A stretch of 64,000 nucleotides of DNA from Acheta domesticus (taxonomy: Eukaryota > Arthropoda > Insecta > Orthoptera > Gryllidae). The position numbers were made by a program, and so were the translations under genes. This document shows positions 1-13,169 of the stretch, in pieces (within the stretch, counting starts at the first letter, position 1; each line of letters opens with the position of its first letter). The stretch is from NCBI GenBank assembly GCA_031308135.1, contig JAHLJT010009436.1, positions 220,301,286-220,365,285 of the forward strand, given 5' to 3'. Below the pieces are notes generated by a model. The model had not been told where the DNA came from, did not search any database, and saw only the letters and a program-made list of their open reading frames with translations.

Positions 1-154
1 GGGTCTTCCGGTCCTTCCGATCCAACGCCCTCGTCCCTGGCCGCTGTCTCATTACTCGAGGGAGGGTGCCCTCCGGGAGGGAAAAAGAGACCTCTTGCTA
101 ATGGAATTTACCACGGGTCTGTTCATCATTCAGAAGCTTGGCAGTGAGGACGAT

Positions 155-1126
155 GGCGAGGGCGGAGGCGAGGGCGGAGGCGAGGGCGGAGGCGAGGGCG
201 GAGGCGAGGGCGGAGGCGAGGGCGGAGGCGAGGGCGGAGGCGAGGGCGGAGGCGAGGGCGGAGGCGAGGGCGGAGGCGAGGGCGGAGGCGAGGGCGGAGG
301 CGAGGGCGGAGGCGAGGGCGGAGGCGAGGGCGGAGGCGAGGGCGGAGGCGAGGGCGGAGGCGAGGGCGGAGGCGAGGGCGGAGGCGAGGGCGGAGGCGAG
401 GGCGGAGGCGAGGGCGGAGGCGAGGGCGGAGGCGAGGGCGGAGGCGAGGGCGGAGGCGAGGGCGGAGGCGAGGGCGGAGGCGAGGGCGGAGGCGAGGGCG
501 GAGGCGAGGGCGGAGGCGAGGGCGGAGGCGAGGGCGGAGACGAGGGCGGAGGCGAGGGCGGAGGCGAGGGCGGAGGCGAGGGCGGAGGCGAGGGCGGAGG
601 CGAGGGCGGAGGCGAGGGCGGAGGCGAGGGCGGAGGCGAGGGCGGAAGGCGAGGGCGGAGGCGAGGGCGGAGGCGAGGGCGGAGGCGAGGGCGGAGGCGA
701 GGGCGGAGGCGAGGGCGGAGGCGAGGGCGGAGGCGAGGGCGGAGGCGAGGCGGAGGCGAGGGCGGAGGCGAGGGCGGAGGCGAGGGCGGAGGCGAGGGCG
801 GAGGCGAGGGCGGAGGCGAGGGCGGAGGCGAGGGCGGAGGCGAGGGCGGAGGCGAGGGCGGAGGCGAGGGCGGAGGCGAGGGCGGAGGCGAGGGCGGAGG
901 CGAGGGCGGAGGCGAGGGCGGAGGCGAGGGCGGAGGCGAGGGCGGAGGCGAGGGCGGAGGCGAGGGCGGAGGCGAGGGCGGAGACGAGGGCGGAGACGAG
1001 GGCGGAGGCGAGGGCGGAGGCGAGGGCGGAGGCGAGGGCGGAGGCGAGGGCGGAGGCGAGGGCGGAGGCGAGGGCGGAGGCGAGGGCGGAGACGAGGGCG
1101 GAGGCGAGGGCGGAGGCGAGGGCGGC
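155..1126 (+). repeat. 12-bp purine-rich minisatellite, about 81 copies
   Basis: The unit GGCGAGGGCGGA repeats head to tail about 81 times with almost no divergence. Visible variants are a G-to-A change giving GGAGAC in at least four units (near 539, 983, 995 and 1091), one extra A near 646 and one missing G near 750; the two indels cancel the phase. Every base except one C position per half-unit is a purine on the plus strand. Long frames are open on both strands because the unit has no stop codon, so the predicted GEGG, ARAE, ALAS and SPPP repeat proteins are artefacts of the repeat. Confidence 0.95.
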
Positions 1127-1440
1127 GACAAGGACAGCGGCGAGAGTGACGGTGAGGGCGACAGCGAGGACGAGGACGTGGATGAGGTCGAGGCAGAGGG
1201 CGAGGGTGACGGCGAGGGCGAGGGTGACGGCGAGGGCGACGGCGAAGGTGAAGGGGATGGCGACGGCGACACCGAGGGAGAAGCAAGGGGCGACGGCGAA
1301 GAACACAGGGAGAGTGAGGACGAGGGCGAGGACTAGAGCGAGGGCGGCGACGAAGGCGAGTGTGAAGGCGAAGAGGACGGCGACGGCGACAGAGAGAGCG
1401 AGGGCGAGGTCGGCGGCGACGGCGAGGGCGCTGAGGAGCA
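1127..1440 (+). repeat. Degenerate hexamer continuation of the minisatellite
   Basis: GGCGAC, GGCGAG and GGTGAC hexamers continue to the right of the perfect array with increasing substitutions, as expected for the older, less homogenised flank of a tandem array. Confidence 0.75.
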
Positions 1441-1700
1441 AGAGGACGCGAGGCACAGCCAGAGCCCCGGCCTCTCGGGTGCCCCGCCCCCGCGACCGCT
1501 TCTTCGTTCCGTCGCCGCCGCCGCCGCTTCATCTCGACGCCCGCGTTGATTCTGCCGTCGACAGCACACGCAGAGCGCGCAGCGACCCTCGCGTCGTTTT
1601 CGCGCTCCCCAGAGCCCCATCCAAGGCCCTTAAGCCCTGCCCTCGCCGGCACTTCTTCCTGCCGCGCTTTCTTCACACATCGTTTCGCGTTCCCAACTTT

Positions 1701-4080
1701 TTACGAACTATTTACTTACAGTCGGAATTTCGGATCAAATATGTCACAGTAAAGAGGAATGATTCAATCCATTAAGTTGAAAATCGAAATATTGAAATAA
1801 AAGATACATTTACAAAAAGAATATAAGAGAATAATATTTATTGTATGTCAACACAATGAACATTTCCTGTCTTAGTTTTTGAATATTTCGTTTTATTTTC
1901 TAAGAAGACAAAGAATTCTAGAACAATGAAAGAAGCAAGATGTTCTCTCTCTCTATAACTATTCATGAACGATAGAAGCAATTCCCAAACGCTCAACTTT
2001 CTTTTGAGCTAGAGATGACAAGAAGTACTCTCAACTGTGAGTTATGAGCATTTTAAAATATTTAGTCAAAAGGATACTTCGTAACACGTATCAGATCGGC
2101 GTTGCAAAGTTGTTAATCAACTTTTAAGAGCATCGTCCAAAACTCGACAGATCCCGTCTCAAAAATATAGCCGGTCCCTGACAGTCCCGTTTCAAAAATA
2201 TAGTATCCAGGCTAAACAGTCTCATATTTTCATTCACTTAGCATATTTCATAGATTTCTATAGATCGAGCCTCTTTTCAGCAGACCGTTCACAACACTCA
2301 CGCCTCTGCATTCAGGTAGAGTGGAGAGCAGTAAAATTTTCAGCAGAGAAACGATGTATTTTTCATTGAATATAAGGGAGAAATGCCCGACGGGTTATTT
2401 ACGAAGGCAGAAAATTTTATTCCCAAGACACGAACGTCTGCTTTCAAAGGCAGCAAAACTGCATTAAGAATGCTACTTTTAGAAATGACCTTCCAGTTAA
2501 ACATGTAGTTTTAAAAGTAAATACTTCATTAAAAATGTGCGCCAGAGTAATGCAACAGGATGAAATAAAAATAATCCTGTTTTCTTTCAAGTCTTTTAAA
2601 TGTAAATTACTGGCGCGTTTAAAATATGTCCTGTTACATTTGTAACACAAACCGCAAAATTTCATACGGAACCAAAAGTAAAGCAATAGATATACAACGA
2701 AACGTTTTCTAAATTACAATATATTGTAAATTAAATAAAATCAAAATATTGTAAAGACCATGGCTCGGATTCTGATGACATGTCATCTTTTCATTGGTGC
2801 ATTCTAGACGTTGCTAACAATTAAATGAATGTTTATTAGTACATATAAGTGAGAGAAATGTATAGTAACTGAGGCATTTTTGGTTATTTTTTGCCATTTT
2901 TCAATTTTTAGGTCACTTCTCTGCAACTTTTACGTGAAATTTGTCATTTTCACGCATTTTGTTATTGAATGCTTCATAAATTTATAATGACGCACTAAAA
3001 CAGTTTTAATTGTATCATCAGTTCATGGCGAAATTCACTACTGCAGTGATCACTGTTTTTCTCGAAATTACGTGGATTTTCGCTAAACTTCCTCGACCTT
3101 TCAAATCTGACGATTGGAAGATCGGAACTAACGATTGCATTTCCTCCTAAAATAATAAATATTATATTTTAATATTTATTTATATTAAATATAATTGTAC
3201 AAAATAAATTGTATTTTAAAATGTAAAACTGACTGAATAAATAAATATATTCATACACATCTTTTTATTATTTTTAAAAAACTTAGGTAATTTCCCCCTT
3301 ACTTTAAGACATTTTATAGGTAATTTTCTTCTTTTTTAAGTCATTTTATACCAAATTTTCAAAGAACTTTTAGGTCATCAGAATGGTAATGATTATGAAA
3401 GCGATCACTGAGCAATTAAATCACCTACAAATGATGAAACACTCAAATCCGCATGCGTGTTATAAATTTTGTACGCATCTTTGTTTACAAGAATCTACTA
3501 CAAGCGACACTAAAATTAGAACTGAACATTTGAGGAAAAACTGGCAATGTTAATACTTTTTCTTTTACCCGGTATGTAAATTACTTCCAGTATTAGTATA
3601 CTATGAACAATTTTCTCAGTCAATTCCTGAATGCACTGTGAACTACTACCGCTTGAAGATCAGGAAGAGAAAGTCACTCAATAATGCCTCATTTGTTTCC
3701 CATTAAAATCTTTTTACGGTGCAGTTTTAAAATATTTTACAAGTAACGTAATTTGAAAACATACACCACAACAAAAACCTTCTATTAAGTAATTGACAAA
3801 TGAATGAATTCCCTCCTTATTTGAGAGATTGAGAATGATTTGAAAGATCGAGAATTCCTCCAAGTTCGCAGCATTTCCGTGGTGATTCACTGTTAAAAGC
3901 AGCAAAAGTCATAAAAATATTACTGAAATACAATATGAAAACTTATATTCGATATGAAAAATGATATCAAAAACTTCACAAATAAGTAATCTAATGATTA
4001 ATAAATGAACGAATGCATTCGCTCCTCGCTTGTGAGCCTACGTTTAAGCATAGTCAGCGTGATTCACGGTTCAGAGCCGC
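1701..4080. other. AT-rich intergenic DNA, no gene seen
   Basis: No conserved coding frame. The only structure noticed is a small two-copy direct repeat around 2145-2205, in which a CCCGTYTCAAAAATATAG segment occurs twice, and short imperfect repeats of TTTAGGTCAT type between 2880 and 3400. The short open frames here look random. Confidence 0.6.
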
Positions 4081-4244
4081 AAAAAGGCGCCACCGGAATA
4101 TCTCCGCATAAACGAAACATCAGCTAAATGAATCCCCCGTCCTCCCCATATTGAAGTGGGCGGGGAGGCGGCGGGCGCCACTTGAGGCCAGAAGCACTTT
4201 TCTTCCCGGACGAGCAGCCGCCGCCGAAATTTTCCGCCGCCAGG

Positions 4245-4815
4245 AAACGGGGCCACTTTCCCTGGAGGCGGGCAGGAGCACGGCGGGGCGGGGAAGGGCT
4301 TGGAAGGGAGGAGAGGATAAGAACTAGGGGGCGGGGAGGAAGGACGGGGCGTGGAGGAAGGATGGGGTGGGGCGGGGCGGTGAGGAAGGACGGGGCGGGG
4401 CGGTGAGGCGTGGGGCGGGGCAGTGAGGCGTAGGGTGGGACGGGACGGGGCGGGGCGGAGCGGGGCGGGGCAAGACGGGACGGGGCGGGGCGGGGCGGGG
4501 CAGGGCGGGGCGGGACGGGACGGGACGGGGCGGGGCGGGGAGGGACGGGACGGGACGGGGCGGGGCGGGGAGGGGCGGGACGGGGCGGGGCGGGGAGGGG
4601 CGGGACGGGGCGGGGCGGGGCGGGGCGGGGCGGGACGGGGCGGGGCGGGACGGGGCGGGGCGGGGCGGGACGGGGCGGGGCGGGGAGGGGCGGGACGGGG
4701 CGGGGAGGGGCGGGACGGGGCGGGGAGGGGCGGGACGGGGCGGGGAGGGGCGGGACGGGGCGGAGCAAGGGCGGGGCGGGACGGGGCGGGGTGGGGTGGG
4801 GCGGGGCGGGGTGCG
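4245..4815 (+). repeat. GGGGC/GGGAC tandem array (G-rich)
   Basis: About 570 bp of a 5-bp unit, mostly CGGGG, with CGGGA and AGGGG variants and longer-period organisation from about 4550 to 4760 (GGGGAGGGGCGGGACGGGGC recurring). The plus strand has G-runs of four every five bases, an arrangement able to form G-quadruplexes. Frames are open on both strands only because the repeat lacks stops. The surrounding block 4080-4860 is GC-rich without a recognisable gene. Confidence 0.93.
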
Positions 4816-4860
4816 AATGCCCGTCCTCTGTGGCGGCCGTAACGACTTGAAGATTGATCG

Positions 4861-6454
4861 GTGGCCGGTGGAGACGACTCGGCGGAGGAGCCACTGACGC
4901 CCTCTTGAGAACCACGCCGGAAAAGAAAAGAGAAAACGGCATCAAAGAGAAAAGAGATTAAACTAGAATGACAATGAGAAAAGAAAATTAGAGATGAAAA
5001 AATTGAAGTCGTGTTTTTAAAATATGTCCGATTACAGTTTTTAATAAAAAGAAAAGATGTGCAAAACTGTGTTTCTTGGTAAATAATTTCCTTATACCTA
5101 TTATAACGAAAAAGATGTAAAAGAATAAGAAAAAAAATAAATAAAAAATATTCGTTTATAGGATCCATCATCAACAACACTTCACTACACAAATGTCATG
5201 TCGATACTGTAGAAAATATAGAATTACATTCATAGATCTGTGAGAGATCTTTTTTTAGGTGGGCCACAGACCAAGGGACAAATTATTGACACCCCACTGT
5301 AAATGCTTCTTCTGTCACTGTATTTCAGATTATTTCCCCTTCGTTTTGGCAGCTTGTTCATTTAGAGAAAACCTCTATTAGCACCACCGGTGTTAGTTTC
5401 GGAACTCTATTAAACCCAGTAAAATACTTTTCATCAATAAAATGGCAACTTTGTGTATTTTACGAGAACGTGATAAAAATGAATCAACTCTGAATATACG
5501 AGGCAAGGTGTGGCAAGACGAAATGTTCTACGGCAATAACTTTCAAAGTGACTCACTCTTTTCTCACTCTTCTACCACTTCATTCAAATCTGTTCCGTGA
5601 TAAAACTCCGTTTTAACCGTCTCAGTGAGAAACTTCGAAAATTTCCTTCCATGCAATTTTCTGTTGGCAAGATGAAATATCCATTTCACATCATTATGAT
5701 ATCCTTCCGAAGAAGCTGTGGCTAACGATGCTTGAATATTTAACAGCGGTGGGTTTCCCTCGTCCTAATTCTTTCGGTGAAACTTGATCCGCCTTTTCGA
5801 CTTAAGCTCTTTGCATTAATTTCGGTAAGAACGCCTCATTAAAATTCATAACCCTGCAAAATTTAAACGCTATTACGCTAATGAGCAGAAGGCTTCGTTG
5901 TTTACGTAAAACATTGTTCTAAAACATAGCGCAACGGTGACGTTCAATGCCGAACGTTTGCCAGATATCGATATCAGAAAGAGCAATGAATCAAGAGAGA
6001 GCGTGTCTTGTGAACTCGAAAACCGCAATGAGAATTTCCAGACGAACATTTAAAACTTTGGTACATTCACACGTGTAAATTGTTTTATCAATTTTAACAA
6101 TGTACAGTCAAACCTTATACAAAAGAACTTAGATTTGTTCTACGACTACTTAGCCACAAGTTTCCAAACCTAAGGCTTTGTAATTGTTTTCATTTGAGGG
6201 TAAATTTATTACTATCAAAACTATAGTAACGCTACAACAGCACACACTTTTCGGAATTATTTATAACACAATAATAGTACATGCAACTGAAAACTGTTTC
6301 CAACAATTTTCAAAAATTCAAAGATTTCCATTTATATTATTTCCTGATTAAATTTTAAAGCCAGGCGAGAAAGAAAAATTTTAGTATTTCGTATGATACG
6401 ACGCTTCTCCAAAATTCCTAAAATTTCATTTCCTTTTCCTCTTTACGCTGCATC
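4861..6454. other. AT-rich intergenic DNA, no gene seen
   Basis: No tandem repeat, terminal inverted repeat or conserved coding signal was recognised in this stretch. Confidence 0.5.
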
Positions 6455-6690
6455 GGTGCAAGTGGTGGCGCGATTCGGAGCGCGACCAGCGGCCGCTGCC
6501 AAACGCCAGGCGGCTGCGGTGAAGGGCGCGGACATCGATTTGGCAGCCGACGAGCCCACGCTGCACCAGCAACCGACCGCGGTTTCAAGCGCACGCCGCG
6601 CCGCCCCGCGCACTCCGCAGGGGGGCGTGGCCACAGCCCCGAAAACTGCAGCTCTGGCACCACCACCACCACCACGGACGGAGCATCAAG
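6455..6690. other. GC-rich pocket
   Basis: About 235 bp of GC-rich, CpG-rich sequence with abrupt AT-rich borders, ending in a short CACCACCAC run near 6660. A frame is open across it, but the composition is low in complexity and no domain is recognisable. Confidence 0.55.
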
Positions 6691-7099
6691 AGCGGAAACT
6701 GTCGCCCACACATTGGGGAAAATGGGATCATTATCTAATAACTGCCTGCCCCCTCAAAACTCTGTTGGGAAAATATTTTGCAAGAAAAAAATAAAATATT
6801 TATTAATAATAAATAAAAAAAATACGAAAAATAAATTATTTCGTACGTACATTAGAATGTGCTTTAGTACCATTCGTGAATCAAATTAGTGCGTTGAACT
6901 TGTGAAATAGCTATTCCAATCACTTCCGGGAATAATGATCATATGAAATATTAAGATACATAGTACGTGTTGGTATTAACAACAAAAAGCATACCATAAT
7001 TTGATACTTTGAAAATCACTAAAAGCACACATAATATCAGTTTAAATTTTCAATAATAATGTCTTCGTAAAGCTAACTAGTGGTGCTAAAACAGCATGT

Positions 7100-7801
7100 A
7101 CTTTCTCGCCCGAATGTGCACGCAAAATGGCGCCAAAAGTACTCAAATTTTCGAAAAATTGTACATGATCTTATTTCATCCTATGTCTAAGGAATAGGTT
7201 TCGTTAAGGTAAAAATTCTCTATTTTTAGTATTTTAGTAGTAGAAAGGCTCCGAAAACAATTTAAACTTTTGCAATTTCCGAAAAATTAGAATTTTTAAC
7301 GAACATGAAACTTGCACCATTATCTTAAACACCCTTTACACTATTCAACAACACAATTTAATCAAAATCGATGGAGTCATTTTTTTGAAAAATTTGAAAA
7401 TGTTCTAGGAGCGTAATGTAAAATATCCCTTAAAACAAAATTTCGGTTTCAAATTCAAGGGGCCGCGACATCAGCCACAAGGATTACGTAACATCAGTTT
7501 TGAAGATAATCGGCTGAACGGTTTAGCCTCTAGCGTTGTTCAAAGACGGATAGACAGACAGACAAACAACAGACAGACTGACAGACAGACACGTTTTATC
7601 GTTTTTCAATTTTTCAATATCAAGGACCCACAAAGCATGGATTCTGGCTACACCACATGATAGAGGTTTTTTTTTTCTAAATTTAGACTTTTATACACTT
7701 TTTCGTTGCCAGGACTCTGTAATGAGAGTTTTTCAGCCGAAAATTCGCCGTTTTTACGCGCAGCATTACGTAACTTTCTCTCTACTCCGAAGCGAGAAAG
7801 T
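7100..7801. mobile_element. Candidate 702-bp interspersed element with short inverted ends
   Basis: The left end begins ACTTTCTCGC and the right end is its exact inverse, GCGAGAAAGT. Just inside each end are related GCGC/AAATGGCG and CGCC/TTTTTACGCG stretches. The right end also folds on itself: ACTTTCTC at about 7773 pairs with GAGAAAGT at 7794-7801. An internal GACAGACAGACAAAC run near 7550-7590 is of a kind often seen near the ends of insect mobile elements. No target-site duplication was found, and no coding capacity remains. Family unassigned. Confidence 0.45.
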
Positions 7802-10800
7802 GAAATAGAATTATGAATGATTCAGATCAAAAGTAAGAAGTAACACAAAAAACATTTGGCGTACGATACGAACATGATCCCAAGGATATAATTATTATCG
7901 TCTTTGTTTCATATATACTAAGTCACGATCGTTTCCATGTTTTCCTATTGCATAATGACGAAACACGACAGTTGTATATTGGCAAACTAATAACTACTAT
8001 ATTGGTGGTCCTTACTAATTACCACTAGCTGCTAGAACTAATTACTTGTTAAACTAATTGTTCGTTAAACTGAGATTTCTAGAGTTCTCGAAATTCTTAT
8101 TAAGTAAAGTTAATTTGTTATAGATTGCTATTGTTCCCCGGTTTTATAATACAAACACTTGAGTTTAATAACTTCGTTAAATGAACAGAATTAAAGCGTT
8201 TCTGTCATCATTTGTTTATTACATTTTCAAAATCAAATACTACACAATTACAATGCAGTACAAAGATAACCTTGCGCCTATAGTAGGTGAAACAATGATA
8301 GCGAGTGTTTTAAGTTCGGAGATAGAGTATTTATACATATAAAGGTTTGTGAGTGCAATAAGTAAGATGTCCAGAAATCGTCCGTCACACGTACACCTTT
8401 ACAAAAATGTTTTAATGATTATACTTATAAGCCATGCATTATGTTTGTAGGTTAAGGTCCGTAGTTCACTACAAGATACATGTACACCAAATGCATGTAC
8501 AGTACACCATTAAATAAATATACATTTCAATTACATGTTCAGATACATGTAGGGCACTTAATTCATAAAGAATTGTGATTCATTTTTCTAGAACTTCCCT
8601 TATTTCATCAGTTGTCAGAATAAGAACGACAGGAAAAAATATATATACATTTTTTTTATATTTCCATGTAGTGCATTTGTAGTACCTTTCGATTGTAATT
8701 TTTCTACAGTTGCTTTTCTGCGATGTAATTACAGGGGTTCAGCTAGTCAAAATTTAATTGTATAACCTGTAGTTCTTGCCAGCAATAATGGCAGTACGTG
8801 TAATGTACGTTCACTACGATTCACAAATTTTAAAGAAGCCACAACACAAAATCAAAATTTCTCAAAATAAGACAAAGAAATTAATCTTTTGGTGTTGTTT
8901 GAAATGTTGGTCATTTGGAAATCCCCATAAGAAAATCTCGCAATTCCATGTTATTTTGTCTTATCATTCTAATACATTATAAAACACCAATCACATTATA
9001 AATATCAAAAGTTATAGTTAAAATTCAATATTAGAATTACTGACAAAAAAATTTGATTTGTGCTCTTCTCGAAGTAAAACAACCCTTAATTTAATACCAG
9101 AATCCGAATCCATAACACAGCTGACGCTTAACGTCATTTATACGAACTCCTCGGAGCTGAATGTAGGGCAACTACTTGTGGATGGCAACATGTCGACTAC
9201 ACGAGAGTTATGCCGCCTCACCCGTTTACTAGAAGGCCACTGCTTCCCCGGAGTAGCACACAGCAAGTACCCCGCCCACGTCGTAGAATATTTCATCGGA
9301 GTTCAGGGAGCGGCATAGCAGTTATCTAAGAAACCTAAAGAAGCATGAAAATCTACTCCCGGGCACGGGGTAAAAATAAAGCACCATTCACACGTTATTA
9401 GTTACGCAGTTATTGTAAACAACGTCTGAGTCAATATCATTCATCTTCATCGATATTTTTGTTTAGTTTCCCTTCACTCACGGAGAAAATACTGGAATGA
9501 TTACTTCATTTTCTTTGCACATTAGTTGAAGTTATTCTTCTTTGCAAGTCACATACAATTTCTACTCCAATTTTTAAAGAATATTTAATTAAATGATTAA
9601 ATAAATAAACCAACGAGTTTAAATATAAATAAATAAAAAGGAAATTACGAAAATGTTTTTCAAGAGGAACAGGGAATGCCTTTAGCAGCCGGGGAAATAT
9701 ATTCTGAATAAACATGATCCCTCTACTGTTTTTTAACAAATACTGAACACGTTTGAAGCCTGAAGAGATCCAAAATTTCGGTCATAGTTTAAACATTGCA
9801 TACGTTATTGAATAATGTGGTGCAAAAAGGAAGTACACACAGGGCAGGGTTGTGAGCCGAACTAAATGCCTATATAGGGGCTTTGATTCCAATATGTCAC
9901 GACCTCTAATTTCCGAAACTCTAGGTTTTTGAGCTTTCATTGTTGTTGTGAAATAATGAAACTTCTTTATAAGCGTTCTTTCTCTATGTTTCTTCTGTTT
10001 TGAGAATGTTAATATATTTTCGGTATGTCAACAAAACAAAACAAACCACCATGTGTTATAACTATCATTATCTTAGTAATAACAATTATGCATTTAAACT
10101 ATCGGAGAACGTTTGATTTGGACACTTATGTATATAATAATGGTGATAATTCAGTAAGTGATAACTTTTATTTAAATAATTGCATGTTATATTGGAAGGT
10201 GTATCCCACGTAAAATTATAGTGTCAGTATCTGTTACAATGCGTTTTCTCTTCCAAATCATTTCTGGGGGGTGGCCTATTGAACTTGTTGTTTAAGTACA
10301 AATGTGTTAATGGAGTCAACACCAACCTGAAAACATGTATCTACTTAATGATGATGGTATTCCTTTCTACAATGTTTAACAATCAATTAATAAAATGAAT
10401 GATGAGCTTAAATGGCTTCTCTCTCCAGCAAGTTCTTCGTAAATTGCAGATTCAATTATGATTCGTAAATAACATAATAAAACCTCACGTAAATCCCACT
10501 AGAGCTCGCGAAATTAACTCCAAACGAAAATAACACATATTTGAAGATACAAAATCACAATGTCTGCGTTTCAGATAATCTCACTGTCGCAAGAGAGATT
10601 GGCATCAACAAGGCGCTCTAAAAGGTTTTATTTTTACTGTAAACTCGCCTCCAGAATGTTCCAACTTCATGCGTTTATTTTTGAAAAATAATAGTAGCGT
10701 ATAAAATGAAATAATAATTTGAACGAATACTATTAAAAACACATTTGTTGATATGGCAGTTAAATATTATGCACTTCTAGTTTGTCCTTCCACTTCTAGC

Positions 10801-11925
10801 TTGTCCTTGTAAATTTCGGATAAATGTGTAACTTTCCTTGGCAAATATTACAAGAGTTTCCAGCGCTTAGTATCAATCGTATCAAATAAAAACAACTCAA
10901 AGTATATAATAATAATTTTATGATTATTACAACACTTTATTTTTGATTTCCTTTATTAGAAAAATAACATTTACGAATTTGAAATTCATCTGCTTGCTAA
11001 TCAGAGAGCATTGGGGAATAATTACTTTTGGTAGAAATTATCAGATTATACTGTTCTGTATGTTACGGTGCTCGGAAAATTTGGTTTCAAATATTTGATG
11101 CATTTATTTCAATCTCGTAAATTTTTAAAGTCTTTCGCCTATAAGATTTCTTTTATTAAAATTCTAATAGATGAAAGACTTTGTCGAGAATGTGGGGTCG
11201 TTCCACATCCTGGTTTGGATATGGCTGTCAAAACCTAATTTCTGTACTGTTAAAACGTTGTCCTATTGTCAAAACGTTCCTACGTGTCCTATTAATTATA
11301 TTAAAACGTTCTTCCTCAAGTTTGGGCATGCGTTCGCTACGACACTGTCTTGGAGAATTTGATTTACATTTCCGAGATAATTGCGACCGATGTTTTACAA
11401 ACATAGGGGCAGTAAATGCAGCCACAGACGCTTAATACTTGACGGTGCGGGGGTTTGCCTAGTTTTTCAGGGGCTCTTGAGTCGTTATAAAAGCATAAAT
11501 CAGGGCCTTGCAACTCTCCGTCAACCGGAGACAAAGCTTGAGGGTCCGACTATAGGAGGCGCTAGTGTCGCCGAGTACAGCTGCAGGTCAGGATCGCCAA
11601 CTTCCAAACATTTCAGAGAAATATGAAAAGTGTCTTCTAAATGTTCAATTATTCATAATATATACCCATAAGAAACATCTGACGAAAGCGCAAACATGGA
11701 CGCTATTTTTTTTTTGTAACATTACGCGCCCGCTTGTGTCTCGCGAACCCACGCAGCAGCCATGCACGTTTGAAGTATCGTTGGCAGCAGTTCGTATTTT
11801 AGTTCCTGTAATAAGGTGATATAGAAGAGCGCGCCACTGTAATGGTTTCCACCACGTTATAAGGGAGTTAAAGGCGTAAATCATCAACGCCCCCACATTG
11901 AATACAAAAGATTTAATTCAAACCA
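7802..11925. other. AT-rich intergenic DNA, no gene seen
   Basis: Roughly 4 kb of AT-rich DNA with only short, unconvincing open frames. The 86-codon frame at 9058-9318 and the overlapping frames at 11171-11435 match no family I recognise and lack splice or promoter context. Confidence 0.5.
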
Positions 11926-12050
11926 GTCTTTAAACATCCCCGTTAGTAATAAAAACAAAGTGTGAAAAATTCAGGGGCATTTGTCGAGTAGTTTTTGCAT
12001 CGATATGCGACAGACATACGCACATTCCCTTTTAATCATATAGAGATTTT
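11926..12050 (+). mobile_element. Possible 3' tail of a decayed mobile element
   Basis: The motif order GTAGTTTTTGCATCGATATG, then GACAGACATACGCACATTCC, then ATATAGAGATTT resembles the terminal tract of many insect interspersed repeats. No boundary, target duplication or coding sequence supports it, so the call rests on resemblance alone. Confidence 0.3.
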
Positions 12051-12149
12051 TGTTTTTAAGAAAATCCCCTTAGAAAAGCATGAATGATGATTGTCTCCAC
12101 ATCAATTCAACTCCCCAAATAAACCTTTTCCAAATTTCAGGGAAAATGT

Positions 12150-12560
12150 GCGTAGTCACAGCTGTTCACGCACGCCCTTCAACGAGCCCCAGCGTTTCTT
12201 GGACTTTCTCGGGAGCCAGCCGCAGGCCGCGACGGTGGCGCCGCGCGCCGGGCCTCGCCCGGGACCCACCTTGCGGCGCCTCGGGCGCCCTCGCCCTCCC
12301 GGGCGGCGAATTAACGCCTCGCCCCCGTCACGTCCAACCTCCGTCCCATCCCGCCCCGCACGGTCCCTCCCTCTCGGCTCTGCCCCGCCCAACCTCCAGA
12401 GTCGCGGAGGCGCGTTGCCTCGGCAACCGCGGAAGGCGGAGGCGGAAGTGCGGTGTCCCGACGCCGCAAGGGAAGTTCGCGCCTCCCGACAACCGCCGCC
12501 GCCGCCGCCACCACTGCCAAGACACAGTGTGCCGCGTCGCGACTCCCACACTTCGCTTGG
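12150..12560. other. GC-rich, CpG-rich island
   Basis: A dense CpG block with abrupt borders and several overlapping frames on both strands, none resembling a known domain. It includes a CCGCCGCCGCCGCC run near 12493. It could be a promoter CpG island of an unrecognised transcript or simply a GC-rich patch; nothing here separates the two. Confidence 0.55.
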
Positions 12561-12594
12561 AGTAACACAAAACTTCCAGTAAGCAATTTATTAT

Positions 12595-13045
12595 CCACTA
12601 GCTTTAATATCCCATGTTGCCGGGGTAATTACAATTATCTTTGAGAAAGGAGAAATATTGAAATGTATTTATAATGTATTCCGTATAATGTAACTTACCC
12701 TTACCCATCCCTGCCCTAACCCACTTTGTAGTGACTTGACCAGATCCCTTTTCCAAGCCACCCATCCGATCAGTTTTTACATCTCATGACAGTAATTTTT
12801 CTAGTGTTTTGAAGAACCGGCGTAAAACTGCGTTAAGATCAATGTAAAAAGAGGGATTTATACAAAACAACAAATAGATAAATATTCTTCTGTACATAAA
12901 ACAAAATAATAATTTGAAAAAAAATATTCCAAGTTATGCACAAAATGCTCTATCTTCCATTGAAAATTACGTTGAAATCGGTTTAGAGGTTCCAGGGATT
13001 AGCCCCAACAAACAGACAAAAACCATTAAACAAAACACTAAAAAC
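12595..13045 (+). mobile_element. Possible decayed non-LTR retroelement-related repeat
   Basis: The block starts with CTAGCTTTAATATCCCATG followed by GCCGGGGTAATTAC and ends with a GTTGAAATCGGTTTAGAGG and GGGATTAGCCCCAACAAACA tract. Both resemble boundary tracts of widespread insect interspersed repeats. No target duplication is evident and no reverse transcriptase or endonuclease remains. Confidence 0.35.
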
Positions 13046-13169
13046 CAACTAATGCCCTTGAGTGTGATTCACAAACAGCGTCAATTGTTGTCCATTCAGA
13101 ACCCAAGTGCTCTGAACAAACTCTCTCCATGAATTTGTGAGGGACAATAAACTATCCAGCCCAGTGTGC

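Larger units (their letters stand above)
1..1700. other. GC-rich island dominated by a minisatellite
   Basis: GC-rich block at the window's left edge, so its true start is unknown. It holds the 12-bp array described separately, a degenerate GGCGAC/GGCGAG continuation to about 1440, and a CpG-rich unique stretch to about 1680, after which the sequence turns abruptly AT-rich. Nothing resembling a conserved protein or splice structure is visible. Positions 61-74 form a short perfect hairpin (GGAGGG, two-base loop, CCCTCC). Confidence 0.7.

Noticed and set aside
95..1775. Five long overlapping frames (up to 545 codons) of GEGG, ARAE, ALAS and SPPP repeats
   Set aside because: They are translations of one 12-bp repeat whose unit lacks stops in most frames; no non-repetitive domain is attached.
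3714..3905. Short frames of 60-90 codons scattered in AT-rich DNA (this and many others)
   Set aside because: Number and length are what chance predicts; no splice context, codon bias or recognised domain.
4071..5192. 373-codon minus-strand frame rich in APPRP
   Set aside because: Translation of the GGGGC array plus unrelated AT-rich flank; another frame on the same strand and one on the plus strand are equally open.
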